From JAXHMM01 sp964528445 (GTDB lineage: Bacteria; Bacteroidota; Rhodothermia; Balneolales; Balneolaceae): a stretch of 33,491 nt of DNA. The notes beneath the pieces were generated by a model that saw only the letters and a program-made list of their open reading frames with translations, made no database searches and was not told the DNA's origin. The stretch covers positions 1 through 33,491 of the forward strand of contig CAZGSL010000023.1 in assembly GCA_964528445.1 (NCBI GenBank). Reading direction: 5' to 3'. Below are positions 8,587 to 17,971 of this stretch, piece after piece; the stretch's first letter is position 1; every line of letters begins with the position of its first letter. The translations under genes were made by a program, and so were the position numbers.

Positions 8587-9885
8587 ATGCGCGACCGCAT
8601 CGTACATATCCTCTTCTGGTCGGTACTGTCGGCCGCTTTTATCGGCCCGGGTACCATCACCGCGGCCGCATCGGCCGGGTCGGGCTACGGCTTTACCCTG
8701 CTCTGGGCCCTGCTCTTCTCCACCATCGCCTGCATCGTGCTGCAGGAGGCGGGCTCCCGCCTCTCGGTGAGCGGGGGACAAAATCTGGGGGAGTCGATCG
8801 TCCAGCGTTTCCGGGGCGGTCCGCTCGGAAACGCCGTTATCTTTGGCGTGGGGGGATCGATTCTGCTGGGCTGCGCCGCCTACGAGGCGGGCAACATCCT
8901 GGGCGGGGTGGCCGGACTCCGGCTCGTCACGGACGCCCCCACCGCGCTCCTGGCCCTGGCGCTGGGAACCGGCGCCTTTCTGCTGCTCTGGTTCGGGTCC
9001 ACCCGGCTGATCGCGCAGCTTCTCGGCGTGGTGGTCGCCCTCATGGGAGTCTGCTTCCTGACCACCGCCGTCATCATGGAGCCCGCCCCGGGCGAGCTGC
9101 TCCGGGGCGCGTTCGTCCCCTCGATCCCCGACGGATCGGAGCTGCTGGTGATCGGGCTGATCGGCACCACGGTGGTCCCCTACAACCTCTTCCTGGGATC
9201 GGCCATCAAGCACACCCAGTCGCTGAAGGAGATGCGGCTGAGTCTGGCGCTGGCCATCCTGCTGGGGGGAGTGGTCTCGATGGGCGTGCTGGTGGTGGGA
9301 AGCTCGGTGGCCGGCTCCTTCACCTACGAGGGACTCTCGGCCTCCCTGGGGGAGACGCTGGGGGGCTGGGCGGCGCTCTTCTTTGCCGCGGGACTCGCGG
9401 CGGCGGGACTGAGCTCGGCGCTTACCGCTCCCCTGGCCGGGGCGCTCACCGCCCGCAGCCTCTGGGGGACGGGAGAGGATCCCCGCTGGGCCGACCGCGG
9501 ATCGCGGTTTCGGGCCGTATGGGGCGCCATCCTGCTTACGGGCATCCTGTTCGGCGTCTCCCAGGTCCGTCCCATCCCCGCCATTATCCTGGCGCAGGCC
9601 CTCAATGGCATCATCTTGCCCTTTATCGCCGTCTTCCTGCTGCTGATGGCGAACGACGCCTCCCTGCTGGGCCGGCAGATCAACGGCGCCGGGGCCAACC
9701 TCCTGACCGCGGCGATCGTCTATGTCACCCTCATCCTGGGCATTACGAACCTGGTCCGGGCGCTCAGCCGGGCAACGGGGATCACCCTCGTGCAGGAGTC
9801 ATACATTCTCCTGGCCGCCTCGGTCCTCGGACTCCTGCTCGCTTTTCCCATCGGGCGCACCCTCATGCGCTACCGCCGGGAGTAG
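8587..9885 (+). CDS. Divergent Nramp-fold transporter
   Basis: A 432-residue, largely hydrophobic inner-membrane protein of the Nramp (SLC11) fold. Anchors fit the family: YGFTLLW after the first helix, SGGQNLGESI, and GTTVVPYNLFLGSAIKHT for helix 6. However, both metal-binding motifs are altered: DPGN of helix 1 is GPGT (residues 20-23), and the helix 6 Met-Pro-His is Val-Pro-Tyr (197-199). In characterised Mn2+/Fe2+ members the Asp, Asn and Met bind the metal. This protein therefore probably does not carry Mn2+ or Fe2+ in the standard way. It directly follows the 5-oxoprolinase gene; in Bacillus subtilis an Nramp-like gene (ycsG) also adjoins a 5-oxoprolinase subunit gene (ycsF). An organic substrate such as 5-oxoproline is a reasonable inference for a LeuT-fold carrier, but untested here. 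Confidence 0.85.
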   Translation: MRDRIVHILFWSVLSAAFIGPGTITAAASAGSGYGFTLLWALLFSTIACIVLQEAGSRLSVSGGQNLGESIVQRFRGGPLGNAVIFGVGGSILLGCAAYEAGNILGGVAGLRLVTDAPTALLALALGTGAFLLLWFGSTRLIAQLLGVVVALMGVCFLTTAVIMEPAPGELLRGAFVPSIPDGSELLVIGLIGTTVVPYNLFLGSAIKHTQSLKEMRLSLALAILLGGVVSMGVLVVGSSVAGSFTYEGLSASLGETLGGWAALFFAAGLAAAGLSSALTAPLAGALTARSLWGTGEDPRWADRGSRFRAVWGAILLTGILFGVSQVRPIPAIILAQALNGIILPFIAVFLLLMANDASLLGRQINGAGANLLTAAIVYVTLILGITNLVRALSRATGITLVQESYILLAASVLGLLLAFPIGRTLMRYRRE

Positions 9886-9953
9886 TCCGCAGGAAAGATA
9901 GGAGCAAACACGACGTTAATACGTAATCGCGCAATCAACAACCAACCCATACG

Positions 9954-11114
9954 ATGTACACGGTACTTAAATTCGGCGGAACCTCCATGGACGACGAGCG
10001 GAGCTGGCGTCAGGTGATCGACATCGTCCGCCGCTACGACCGCCCCTGGGTGGTGGTCTCCGCCACGGCCCGGACCACCCGGCGCCTGTTCGAAGCGGCC
10101 GACAGGGCGGAGGACGATCTCGGGGCGGCCCGGGAGATCGCGGAGGAGATCGCCGGACGGCACCTCACGCTGATCCGCCGGTTCATGGAGCGCTACCCCG
10201 AGCAGCGGCGAGAAGGTCCCCTGGCGCTCTGCGAAGAGCACGTGGAGCGCTGCATGCAGGAGCTGGACCGCCGGCTGGAGGAGATTCGCGGGGGACGGCG
10301 CGGGGGAGCGGTGCGCGACGCGGTAGCCTCCGTCGGCGAGCAGCTCTCCTCCTGTCTCTTTGCTGCCTGCGCCCGCCTGGAGGGGCTGCCGGCGCGGTGG
10401 GTCGACGCCCGTACCCTGATCCGCACCGATGCGCAGTTCGGGGGCGCGCAGCCCGACACCCGGCGCATCGGACGGGAGGCGAAGCGGCTGGCGGCGGAAC
10501 TGCCGGCAGAGGCCGTCCCAGTGATGGGAGGATACTACGGGGAGAGCGACACCGGCGAGATCACCACCCTGGGCATGGAGGGCTCCGACTACTCCGCCAG
10601 CCTTGTCGGGGCCGCGCTGGGTGCGGAGGCGATCGAAATATGGACCGACGTGAGCGGAGTCTACACCTGCGACCCCCGCTGCGTAGAGGAGGCTCGTCCC
10701 CTGCCCGGGCTCACCTTCCGGGAGGCGACCAGGCTGGCCGCCTACGGGGCGAAGGTGCTTCACCCCTCCACCCTGGAGCCCGCCGAGGCGGAGAACATTC
10801 CCGTCTTCGTGAAGAACATATTCGCGCCCGGCGCGGAAGGCACGCGCATCGGCCGGGAGGCCGAAGGGAAGGTGCCGGCCCGCGCGATCGGCTTCAGAAA
10901 CGAAGGTGAAAAGGGAGTGATCGGGCTGATGGGATGCGACCCGGATCAGCGGGAGGAGCTGAGGGAGCGCATCGGGGCTGCCCTTGAAGGTCTGCCGTTT
11001 ACCCTCAGCGCCGACGGCGAAACCACCCTCCGCCTGGTCACCGAATCCGGGCGGACCCTGGAGGCGGTCCGGCGACTGCATCAGGCGCTTTTCGAGGGTT
11101 CCTCGCCCGCCTGA
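9954..11114 (+). CDS. Aspartate kinase, monofunctional, short regulatory region
   Basis: Catalyses ATP-dependent phosphorylation of L-aspartate, the first step to lysine, threonine, methionine and diaminopimelate. The 386-residue protein starts with KFGGTSM (residues 6-12), the family signature; other anchors are VVSATARTT, the ASVGEQLSSCLFAA helix, GYYGESDTGEITTLGMEGSDYSASL and IEIWTDVSGVYTCDPR. In the nucleotide loop the usual LGRxGSD reads LGMEGSD. The catalytic domain ends near residue 302, leaving only about 85 residues, where lysine-sensitive enzymes of about 450 have two ACT domains. Allosteric inhibition may thus be reduced or different. No homoserine dehydrogenase is fused. The next enzyme of the pathway is encoded at 19577, separately. 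The 3' end overlaps the convergent CNNM gene by 34 bases. Confidence 0.9.
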   Translation: MYTVLKFGGTSMDDERSWRQVIDIVRRYDRPWVVVSATARTTRRLFEAADRAEDDLGAAREIAEEIAGRHLTLIRRFMERYPEQRREGPLALCEEHVERCMQELDRRLEEIRGGRRGGAVRDAVASVGEQLSSCLFAACARLEGLPARWVDARTLIRTDAQFGGAQPDTRRIGREAKRLAAELPAEAVPVMGGYYGESDTGEITTLGMEGSDYSASLVGAALGAEAIEIWTDVSGVYTCDPRCVEEARPLPGLTFREATRLAAYGAKVLHPSTLEPAEAENIPVFVKNIFAPGAEGTRIGREAEGKVPARAIGFRNEGEKGVIGLMGCDPDQREELRERIGAALEGLPFTLSADGETTLRLVTESGRTLEAVRRLHQALFEGSSPA

Positions 11115-12175
11115 AGTTTCGTGTCCTCCTGATTCCCGATGATACCCAGCCGCCGGGCCCGCTCGCTCCATTTTTTCCGGGCCATCTTCTGCATGTCCTC
11201 TATCGTATCCGCCTCGTCGATAATCTCCATGCCGAGCAGCGTCTCCACGAGGTCCTCCATGGTCACCACCCCGGCAAATCCCCCGTATTCGTCCACTGCC
11301 ACCGCGATATGCTCCTGGCGGGCCATAAGCTCCTCGAAAAGGTCCTTCAGGGCCATGATCTCCGGCACGATCAGGATCTCCCGGCTGATCTCCTTCAGGC
11401 GCCGCTCCTTCTCGTCCCTCGCCAGCAGCAGGAGCAGGTCGTTTTTCAGCACGTAGCCGCTCACCTCGTCCCGTTCCTGCCCGTAGAGCACCAGCCTCGA
11501 GAAGGTCAGGTCCTCGATATCATTCTCCACCTCGCCCACCGTCTTATCCTCCGAGAAACCCACCACCACCGTCCGCGGCGTCATGATGTCCTTGACCCGC
11601 AGGGAGCTGAAACGGATGAGGTTCTTGAAGATGCGCGACTCCTCCTCCTCGAAAATGCCCTCCTCCACGCCGACGTCCGCCAAAGCCCCGAACTCCTCCC
11701 GGCTGAAACTGGGAATGTTCTCTCCGCTTGAGAGCCAGCGGGTAATGGCCTGGGAGAGCACCACCAGGGGGTACATGGAGATCATCAGCGCCTGGAGCAT
11801 ATAGACCGCTGCCGGGGCGAGATTTCGCCAGTAGGTCGCCCCCAGGGTTTTGGGTATGATCTCGGAGAGCACCAGGATGAGGAACGTGAGGACGGCGGAG
11901 GTGATCGCCACATAGGCGTTGCCGAAGACGACCTGCGCCTGGGCGCCCACCCCGGCGGCCCCGACGGTGTGGGCAATAGTGTTGAGGCTAAGAATGGCGG
12001 AGAGCGGCCGGTCGATGTCCTCCTTGTACTCCCGCAGCAGCTCTCCTGCCCGGGTGCCCTTGCGTTCCAGCACGGCGATATACGACCGGCTCACCGAGAG
12101 CAGGACCGCCTCCAGTATCGAACAGAGGAAGGAGACGCCGATCGCCAGGACCAGATAAAAAATGAGTAACGACAT
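11081..12175 (-). CDS. CNNM/HlyC-family membrane protein with CBS pair
   Basis: A 364-residue inner-membrane protein of the family containing CorB/CorC, HlyC-like haemolysins and eukaryotic CNNM, linked to Mg2+ or Co2+ efflux. Residues 1 to about 140 form the DUF21/CNNM membrane domain: hydrophobic start MSLLIFYLVLAIGVSFLCSI, then LSLNTIAHTVGAAGVG and LVLSEIIPKTLGA, its conserved loop. A CBS pair follows at about 190-320 (VKDIMTPRTVVVGF ... HIAVAVDEYGGFAGVVTMEDLVETLLG). The protein ends about 45 residues later and lacks the CorC_HlyC C-terminal domain found in longer members. Start is the ATG at 12173-12175. It is divergent from the ABC-F gene, with 133 bases between, and converges with and overlaps the aspartate kinase gene (11081-11114). 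Ion specificity cannot be read from sequence. Confidence 0.88.
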   Translation of the reverse strand: MSLLIFYLVLAIGVSFLCSILEAVLLSVSRSYIAVLERKGTRAGELLREYKEDIDRPLSAILSLNTIAHTVGAAGVGAQAQVVFGNAYVAITSAVLTFLILVLSEIIPKTLGATYWRNLAPAAVYMLQALMISMYPLVVLSQAITRWLSSGENIPSFSREEFGALADVGVEEGIFEEEESRIFKNLIRFSSLRVKDIMTPRTVVVGFSEDKTVGEVENDIEDLTFSRLVLYGQERDEVSGYVLKNDLLLLLARDEKERRLKEISREILIVPEIMALKDLFEELMARQEHIAVAVDEYGGFAGVVTMEDLVETLLGMEIIDEADTIEDMQKMARKKWSERARRLGIIGNQEDTKLQAGEEPSKSA

Positions 12176-12225
12176 AGGGAAAAAATAGTAGAATAATCGG
12201 CTATTAAAAACCGCCTCTTCCCTCG

Positions 12226-12256
12226 TTTACCTGCTGCGGCACTATTCGTATATTTG
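12226..12256 (+). promoter_or_regulatory. Candidate Bacteroidota-type promoter of the ABC-F gene
   Basis: TATATTTG at 12249-12256 fits the -7 consensus TAnnTTTG of Bacteroidota sigma factors exactly. TTTA at 12226-12229 lies 19 bases upstream, a fair match to the -33 TTTG. The implied transcript would begin near 12263, about 45 bases before the TTG start of the ABC-F gene. Confidence 0.4.
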
Positions 12257-12308
12257 GCCCTTCCAGACGGACAGCCTCCGTATTGCCAACCCGAAAACAC
12301 GCCAATCC

Positions 12309-14273
<1,965 letters not shown>

Positions 14274-14306
14274 ATTCCCGGCGGCACGAGATTTCTCCGG
14301 ATGGAT

Positions 14307-14732
14307 TTACGTGGCAAAAATCTGATCCCGGTTGCGGAAGGCCTTGAACTCCAGGGCGTTCCCGCTGGGATCCAGGAAAAACATGGTGGCCTGCTCACCC
14401 GGCTCGCCCTTGAACCGGACGTAGGGCTCAATGACAAAATCCACCTCCGCCTCCCTCAGCCGTTCGGCCAGCCTCTCCCACTCCTCCCACTCCAGGATCA
14501 GCCCGAAATGCTTGGCGGGGACGGCGTGGCCGTCCACTTCGTTGGTACTGCTCTTCCCCGCTTCCTCCGGACTGAGGTGGGCCACCACCTGGTGTCCCCA
14601 GAAGTTGAAGTCGATCCACTGGTCGGAACGGCGTCCGGTTTCGCAGCCCAGTACGTCGCGGTAGAACACCAGCGTCTCCTGCAGATCCGAGACGGGAAAG
14701 GCCAGGTGAAAGGGGGCGATCGGTTCAGCCAT
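14307..14732 (-). CDS. VOC-superfamily (glyoxalase/dioxygenase-like) protein
   Basis: A 141-residue single-domain protein of the vicinal oxygen chelate fold. FHLAFPVSDLQETLVFYRDVLG (residues about 8-29) is the first beta-alpha-beta-beta-beta module, with a candidate metal His. HFGLILEWEEWERLAERL opens the second module with another His, and FFLDPSGNALEFKAF near the end supplies the usual Glu. Members include glyoxalases, extradiol dioxygenases and fosfomycin or bleomycin resistance proteins; the size and the DPSGNALEFKAF ending fit the group of uncharacterised extradiol-dioxygenase-like proteins. Start is the ATG at 14730-14732. It stands alone between two convergent/divergent neighbours, so context gives no hint of the substrate. 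Confidence 0.85.
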   Translation of the reverse strand: MAEPIAPFHLAFPVSDLQETLVFYRDVLGCETGRRSDQWIDFNFWGHQVVAHLSPEEAGKSSTNEVDGHAVPAKHFGLILEWEEWERLAERLREAEVDFVIEPYVRFKGEPGEQATMFFLDPSGNALEFKAFRNRDQIFAT

Positions 14733-14857
14733 GGGTAGCAGAATTCGTTGCGTTGCCGGTTAACGACGGATAATAAGAACTTTTGAAGTGAATGGCAGGT
14801 AAAGGATGCTTGTTAGGGTATCCGTCTCGTGCAAATTATTCATTCAACCCGATAAAA

Positions 14858-15430
14858 ATGACAAAATTGACCTACCTATTTTCTTCGCTGATCATGGTGG
14901 CCCTGCTGGCAGCCGGCTGCAGCGCACCGGACGAAACCGGCCAGGCGGGGGAGACCGCCATGCAGGAACAGCAGGTGGAGCAGGCCGTGGCGGTGCTGCA
15001 TCCCACCGAGGGATTTGAAGCCTCGGGCACGGTAACCTTCACGAGCACCGACGAGGGCGTTCGCGTGCAGGGCACTCTTAGCGGCCTGTCGGAGGGGGAT
15101 CACGGTTTTCACATCCACCAGTTCGGGGACTGCTCGGCGAGTGACGGCACCTCGGCCGGTGGACACTATAACCCGGGCGACAGCCAGCACGGCGCGCCAG
15201 GCGACTCCCTGCGCCATATGGGCGACATGGGCAACATTACGGCCGGCTCCGACGGCAGCGCGGAAGTGGACTTCGTGGACAGCCGCCTGGAACTTAACGG
15301 AATCGACCGCATTATCGGCCGGGGCGTCATCCTCCACGAGGGGACCGACGACCTGGAGTCCCAGCCCTCCGGAGCGGCCGGTTCCCGGATCGCCTGCGGC
15401 GTGGTCGGGATCGCCAACACCGGTATGTAA
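14858..15430 (+). CDS. sodC: Cu/Zn superoxide dismutase, lipoprotein
   Basis: Dismutates superoxide to hydrogen peroxide and oxygen outside the cytoplasm. The protein (190 residues) starts at ATG 14858: this gives a short lipoprotein signal (MTKLTYLFSSLIMVALLAAGC, lipid Cys at residue 21) and has the A-rich GATAAAA upstream. An earlier in-frame ATG at 14792 would bury this signal behind 22 residues and is rejected. Metal-site motifs are present: GFHIHQFGDC (His85 and His87), GGHYNPGDSQHG with two more His, RHMGDMGNI with His and Asp, and GVILHEGTDDL with the last copper His. The two cysteines of GDC and IACGV form the family disulfide. Residues 22-45 are a linker rich in Gln and Glu. It is divergent from the VOC gene. 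Confidence 0.93.
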   Translation: MTKLTYLFSSLIMVALLAAGCSAPDETGQAGETAMQEQQVEQAVAVLHPTEGFEASGTVTFTSTDEGVRVQGTLSGLSEGDHGFHIHQFGDCSASDGTSAGGHYNPGDSQHGAPGDSLRHMGDMGNITAGSDGSAEVDFVDSRLELNGIDRIIGRGVILHEGTDDLESQPSGAAGSRIACGVVGIANTGM

Positions 15431-15488
15431 CTGCTCCTCCCCGTGTTTGAAACATCTTGTGGGAAATGCTCGTATTTCGTATCCTATA

Positions 15489-15514
15489 TTTAGACAATTA
15501 CCTAATTATCTAAA
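15489..15514. promoter_or_regulatory. Palindromic operator at the ArsR/SdpR start codon
   Basis: Two 12-base arms, TTTAGACAATTA (15489-15500) and TAATTATCTAAA (15503-15514), are inverted repeats with one mismatch around a CC centre. The last base is the A of the ATG of the ArsR gene, and a TATATTTA element (15485-15492, near the -7 consensus) overlaps the left arm. Position, length and A/T-rich symmetry are typical of ArsR-family autorepressor sites. Binding would block both transcription and the start region. Confidence 0.65.
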
Positions 15515-15780
15515 TGAATAGCCTTTTTAAAGCCCTGAACGATCCGACCCGGCGCCGCATCCTCAAGATGCTGCAGTCGAGGGACCTGACCGCCGGTGAG
15601 ATCGCGGAGGCCTTTGAGATCAGCAAGCCGAGCATCTCCCATCACCTGGAGATCCTGCACCGCGCCGAGCTGGTGCACCGCGAGCGGGACGGTCAGTTCA
15701 TCACCTACTCGCTCAACACCACCGTGCTGGAAGGGGCCGCAAACTGGCTTATCGAACTGGTCAACCAAAAAAAGGAGTAA
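15514..15780 (+). CDS. ArsR-family repressor, SdpR type
   Basis: An 88-residue winged-helix DNA-binding protein. It begins MNSLFKALNDPTRRRILKML, the ArsR hallmark, with the recognition-helix segment FEISKPSISHHLEILHRAELV and the wing ERDGQFITYSLN. No cysteine metal site (such as ELCVCDL) is visible, so a metal sensor is unlikely. The following gene encodes an SdpI-like membrane protein four bases away, the same pairing as Bacillus SdpR-SdpI, where the repressor is titrated to the membrane by SdpI bound to toxin. A palindrome covers the start codon, which points to autoregulation. Confidence 0.9.
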   Translation: MNSLFKALNDPTRRRILKMLQSRDLTAGEIAEAFEISKPSISHHLEILHRAELVHRERDGQFITYSLNTTVLEGAANWLIELVNQKKE

Positions 15781-15784
15781 CGCC

Positions 15785-16441
15785 ATGAAAATCCTGTCGA
15801 GCCTGAAAAAAGAGTGGTACATCGTAGTTATTCTCCTGCTGCCCTACCTGCTGATTCCCTTTATCTGGAATGAGGTACCGGATCAGATCCCCATCCACTG
15901 GAACCTGGAGGGAGAGGTGGACAATTACGGGGACAAGTCTTTCGTGCTCTACTGGTTCCCGCTCTTCGGCATTGTCACCTACCTGGGAATACTGCTCGTA
16001 CCCCTGATCGATCCGAAAAAACGGGTGAAAATGGACCAGAAACCCCTCCCCGCCCTGCGGCTTTTCCTGCCTCTCTTCTTTGTGGGGCTCTACGCCGTCA
16101 TGATCATGCCCACCTTCAAGCCGGGATGGGACCCCAGCTTCATGGTATTCCTGCTGGTAACGCTCCTTATGCTGGTCTTCGGAAACTACCTGCGGACCCT
16201 CAAGCCGAACTACTTCATCGGCATCCGGACGCCGTGGACGCTGGAAAACCCCGACAACTGGCGGAAGACGCACGAGCTGGGCAGCAAGCTCTGGATCGGG
16301 GTCTCGCTCCTGCTGCTCATCGTCGCCTTCCTCATCCCGGCGGAGAGCTTCGCCAAAATCTTTTTCGGTGGCGTGATGGTCATGGCCCTCGTCCCCCTGG
16401 CCTACTCCTTCTGGCTCTTCAAGCGTCAGCCCGAAAACTAA
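15785..16441 (+). CDS. SdpI-family membrane protein (DUF1648)
   Basis: A 218-residue membrane protein with about six hydrophobic segments. Near the N-terminus is the DUF1648 motif PDQIPIHWNLEGEVDNYG (residues about 33-50), and further on the SdpI signature NYFIGIRTPWTLENPDNWRK. Start is the ATG at 15785, four bases after the repressor stop; a longer open frame begins inside the repressor gene in another frame and is not credible. In Bacillus, SdpI gives immunity to the SdpC toxin and signals to SdpR. No toxin gene is seen here, so the trigger may be a foreign bacteriocin or a membrane stress. The hydrolase gene starts 36 bases downstream. Confidence 0.88.
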   Translation: MKILSSLKKEWYIVVILLLPYLLIPFIWNEVPDQIPIHWNLEGEVDNYGDKSFVLYWFPLFGIVTYLGILLVPLIDPKKRVKMDQKPLPALRLFLPLFFVGLYAVMIMPTFKPGWDPSFMVFLLVTLLMLVFGNYLRTLKPNYFIGIRTPWTLENPDNWRKTHELGSKLWIGVSLLLLIVAFLIPAESFAKIFFGGVMVMALVPLAYSFWLFKRQPEN

Positions 16442-16477
16442 TCCCCGAACATCAGCGACCCGGAACCGCATACCGCC

Positions 16478-17929
16478 ATGAAACTTCTGAAAACCGCGTT
16501 TCCCCCGCTCTTCATGCTGATCGGCCTCCTGCTGGTCGCGTTCGCCGGACCGCTGTCGGCGCAACAGGCCCACCACACCCTGGCAGGCCCCTGGGAAGGA
16601 TACATAGAAATCCAGGACAGCCAATTGACCATTCGGACCCGTTTTGAGCAGGCCGGCGACACCGCCTGGACGGGTGAGATCGACATCCCCCAGCAGGGTG
16701 CCAGCGGACTCTCCCTGGTGGATATCACCGCGGCGGGCGACTCGGTCTCTTTCCGCTTCAACGCGGGCACCGGCATGGTGCTTTTCGACGGGACGTTTTC
16801 GGGAGACAGCCTTATTGCCGGCACCTTCCACCAGGCGGGCATGAGCTACCCCTTCCGGCTCTCCCGCTCCGCTGATACCGAAGAGGAGGAGCCGGAACCC
16901 CGGGAGCCGCCGCCCTATCGCGCCGAGGAGCTCACCATAAAAAACGGTGAGATGGTCATCGCGGGTACGCTGACCCTCCCCGGCGAGGGACTGCCCGCTC
17001 CCGCCGTAATCCTGGTATCCGGGAGCGGCGCACAAGGCCGGGACGTGGATATATACGGGTTTGAACTGTTCCGCACCATCGCCGATCACCTTACCCGCGG
17101 CGGCATCGCTGTCTTCCGGTACGACGACCGGGGCGTAGGTGGCTCCACCGGCAACCTCGCGGAGAGCTCCATGGAAGATCTCACGTCCGATCTGCGCGCC
17201 GTACTGCACCGCGTTCGCGCGCATCCCGAGGTAAACGCGGAGCGGACGGGCGTGATGGGACACAGCCAGGGAGGGATACTGGCGGGTCGCCTCGCGTCTT
17301 CGGGCAATCCATCGCCTGATTTCCTGGTACTGGTGGCCTCGCCCGCCCGTCCCCTTTCGGAAGTGATCGCGGGACAGGTCCGGACGTTGCTGGAAGCCCA
17401 GGGAGCGTCAGACTCCCTCATCCACCGGCAGATAGACCTGCAGCGGGCCATATTCGATACCCTCCGGAACACCGGGAACCTGGATTCGATCAGGGAACGG
17501 CTGGTGAGAGAAGGGCTTCGCGAGCTGGAAGAACTTCCGGATTCACTGCGTCCGGCGGTGGAAGATCCCCGCTCCTACGTCTCCTCCCAGGTAGACCAGC
17601 AGCTTCGCGCCGTCACCTCCCCCGCCATTTCCACGTTTCTGGATTACGATCCGGCCGGCGATCTTGAGAAACTGGACGTACCTGTTCTCCTGCTCTACGG
17701 AGAGCAGGACACGCAGGTGCTGCTCGACCCGAACCGAAAGCCTGCCGCGGAAGCCCTCGAAGAGGCCGGCGTCCCCAATAAAATCGAGGTCATTCCGGGA
17801 GCCAATCACCTGTTCCAGAAAGCGAAGACGGGGCTCCCCGGCGAATACGCCGCGCTCGAGGCTAAATTCGCGGAGGGTTTCCTGGAGACTCTGACTACCT
17901 GGATCCGGAAGCGGTCCGGCGAAGAGTAG
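16478..17929 (+). CDS. Secreted alpha/beta hydrolase with N-terminal beta domain
   Basis: A 483-residue protein with a Sec signal peptide (MKLLKTAFPPLFMLIGLLLV ... LSA/QQ, about 30 residues), so it acts in the periplasm or outside. Residues about 35-125 form a beta-rich domain of unknown function (LAGPWEGYIEI ... GTFHQAGMSYPFRLSR), then an acidic Pro-rich linker. The alpha/beta hydrolase domain follows, with the oxyanion region LVSGSGAQG, YDDRGVGGSTG, nucleophile GHSQGG (Ser263), acid YGEQD (Asp411) and base ANH (His444), so the triad is intact. Such two-domain hydrolases act as esterases or peptidases on unknown substrates. It lies 36 bases after the SdpI gene and may share its operon, which would link it to an envelope response. 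It converges with the glycyl-tRNA synthetase gene, 42 bases apart. Confidence 0.88.
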   Translation: MKLLKTAFPPLFMLIGLLLVAFAGPLSAQQAHHTLAGPWEGYIEIQDSQLTIRTRFEQAGDTAWTGEIDIPQQGASGLSLVDITAAGDSVSFRFNAGTGMVLFDGTFSGDSLIAGTFHQAGMSYPFRLSRSADTEEEEPEPREPPPYRAEELTIKNGEMVIAGTLTLPGEGLPAPAVILVSGSGAQGRDVDIYGFELFRTIADHLTRGGIAVFRYDDRGVGGSTGNLAESSMEDLTSDLRAVLHRVRAHPEVNAERTGVMGHSQGGILAGRLASSGNPSPDFLVLVASPARPLSEVIAGQVRTLLEAQGASDSLIHRQIDLQRAIFDTLRNTGNLDSIRERLVREGLRELEELPDSLRPAVEDPRSYVSSQVDQQLRAVTSPAISTFLDYDPAGDLEKLDVPVLLLYGEQDTQVLLDPNRKPAAEALEEAGVPNKIEVIPGANHLFQKAKTGLPGEYAALEAKFAEGFLETLTTWIRKRSGEE

Positions 17930-17971
17930 CCGGGCGGTAAGCCGGAAGGGAACAAAGGAGGCCGCACCAGA

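Noticed and set aside
6900..9926. A 1008-codon open frame on the plus strand across the oxoprolinase and transporter genes
   Set aside because: It is in another frame of two well-identified genes, with a Gly/Arg/Pro-rich composition typical of shadow frames in high-GC DNA.
14792..14857. Upstream in-frame ATG for the superoxide dismutase
   Set aside because: It would place 22 polar residues before an otherwise ideal lipoprotein signal.
15596..15784. Extension of the SdpI gene back into the repressor gene
   Set aside because: This part is a shifted frame of the repressor; the ATG at 15785 gives a normal-length SdpI-like protein.
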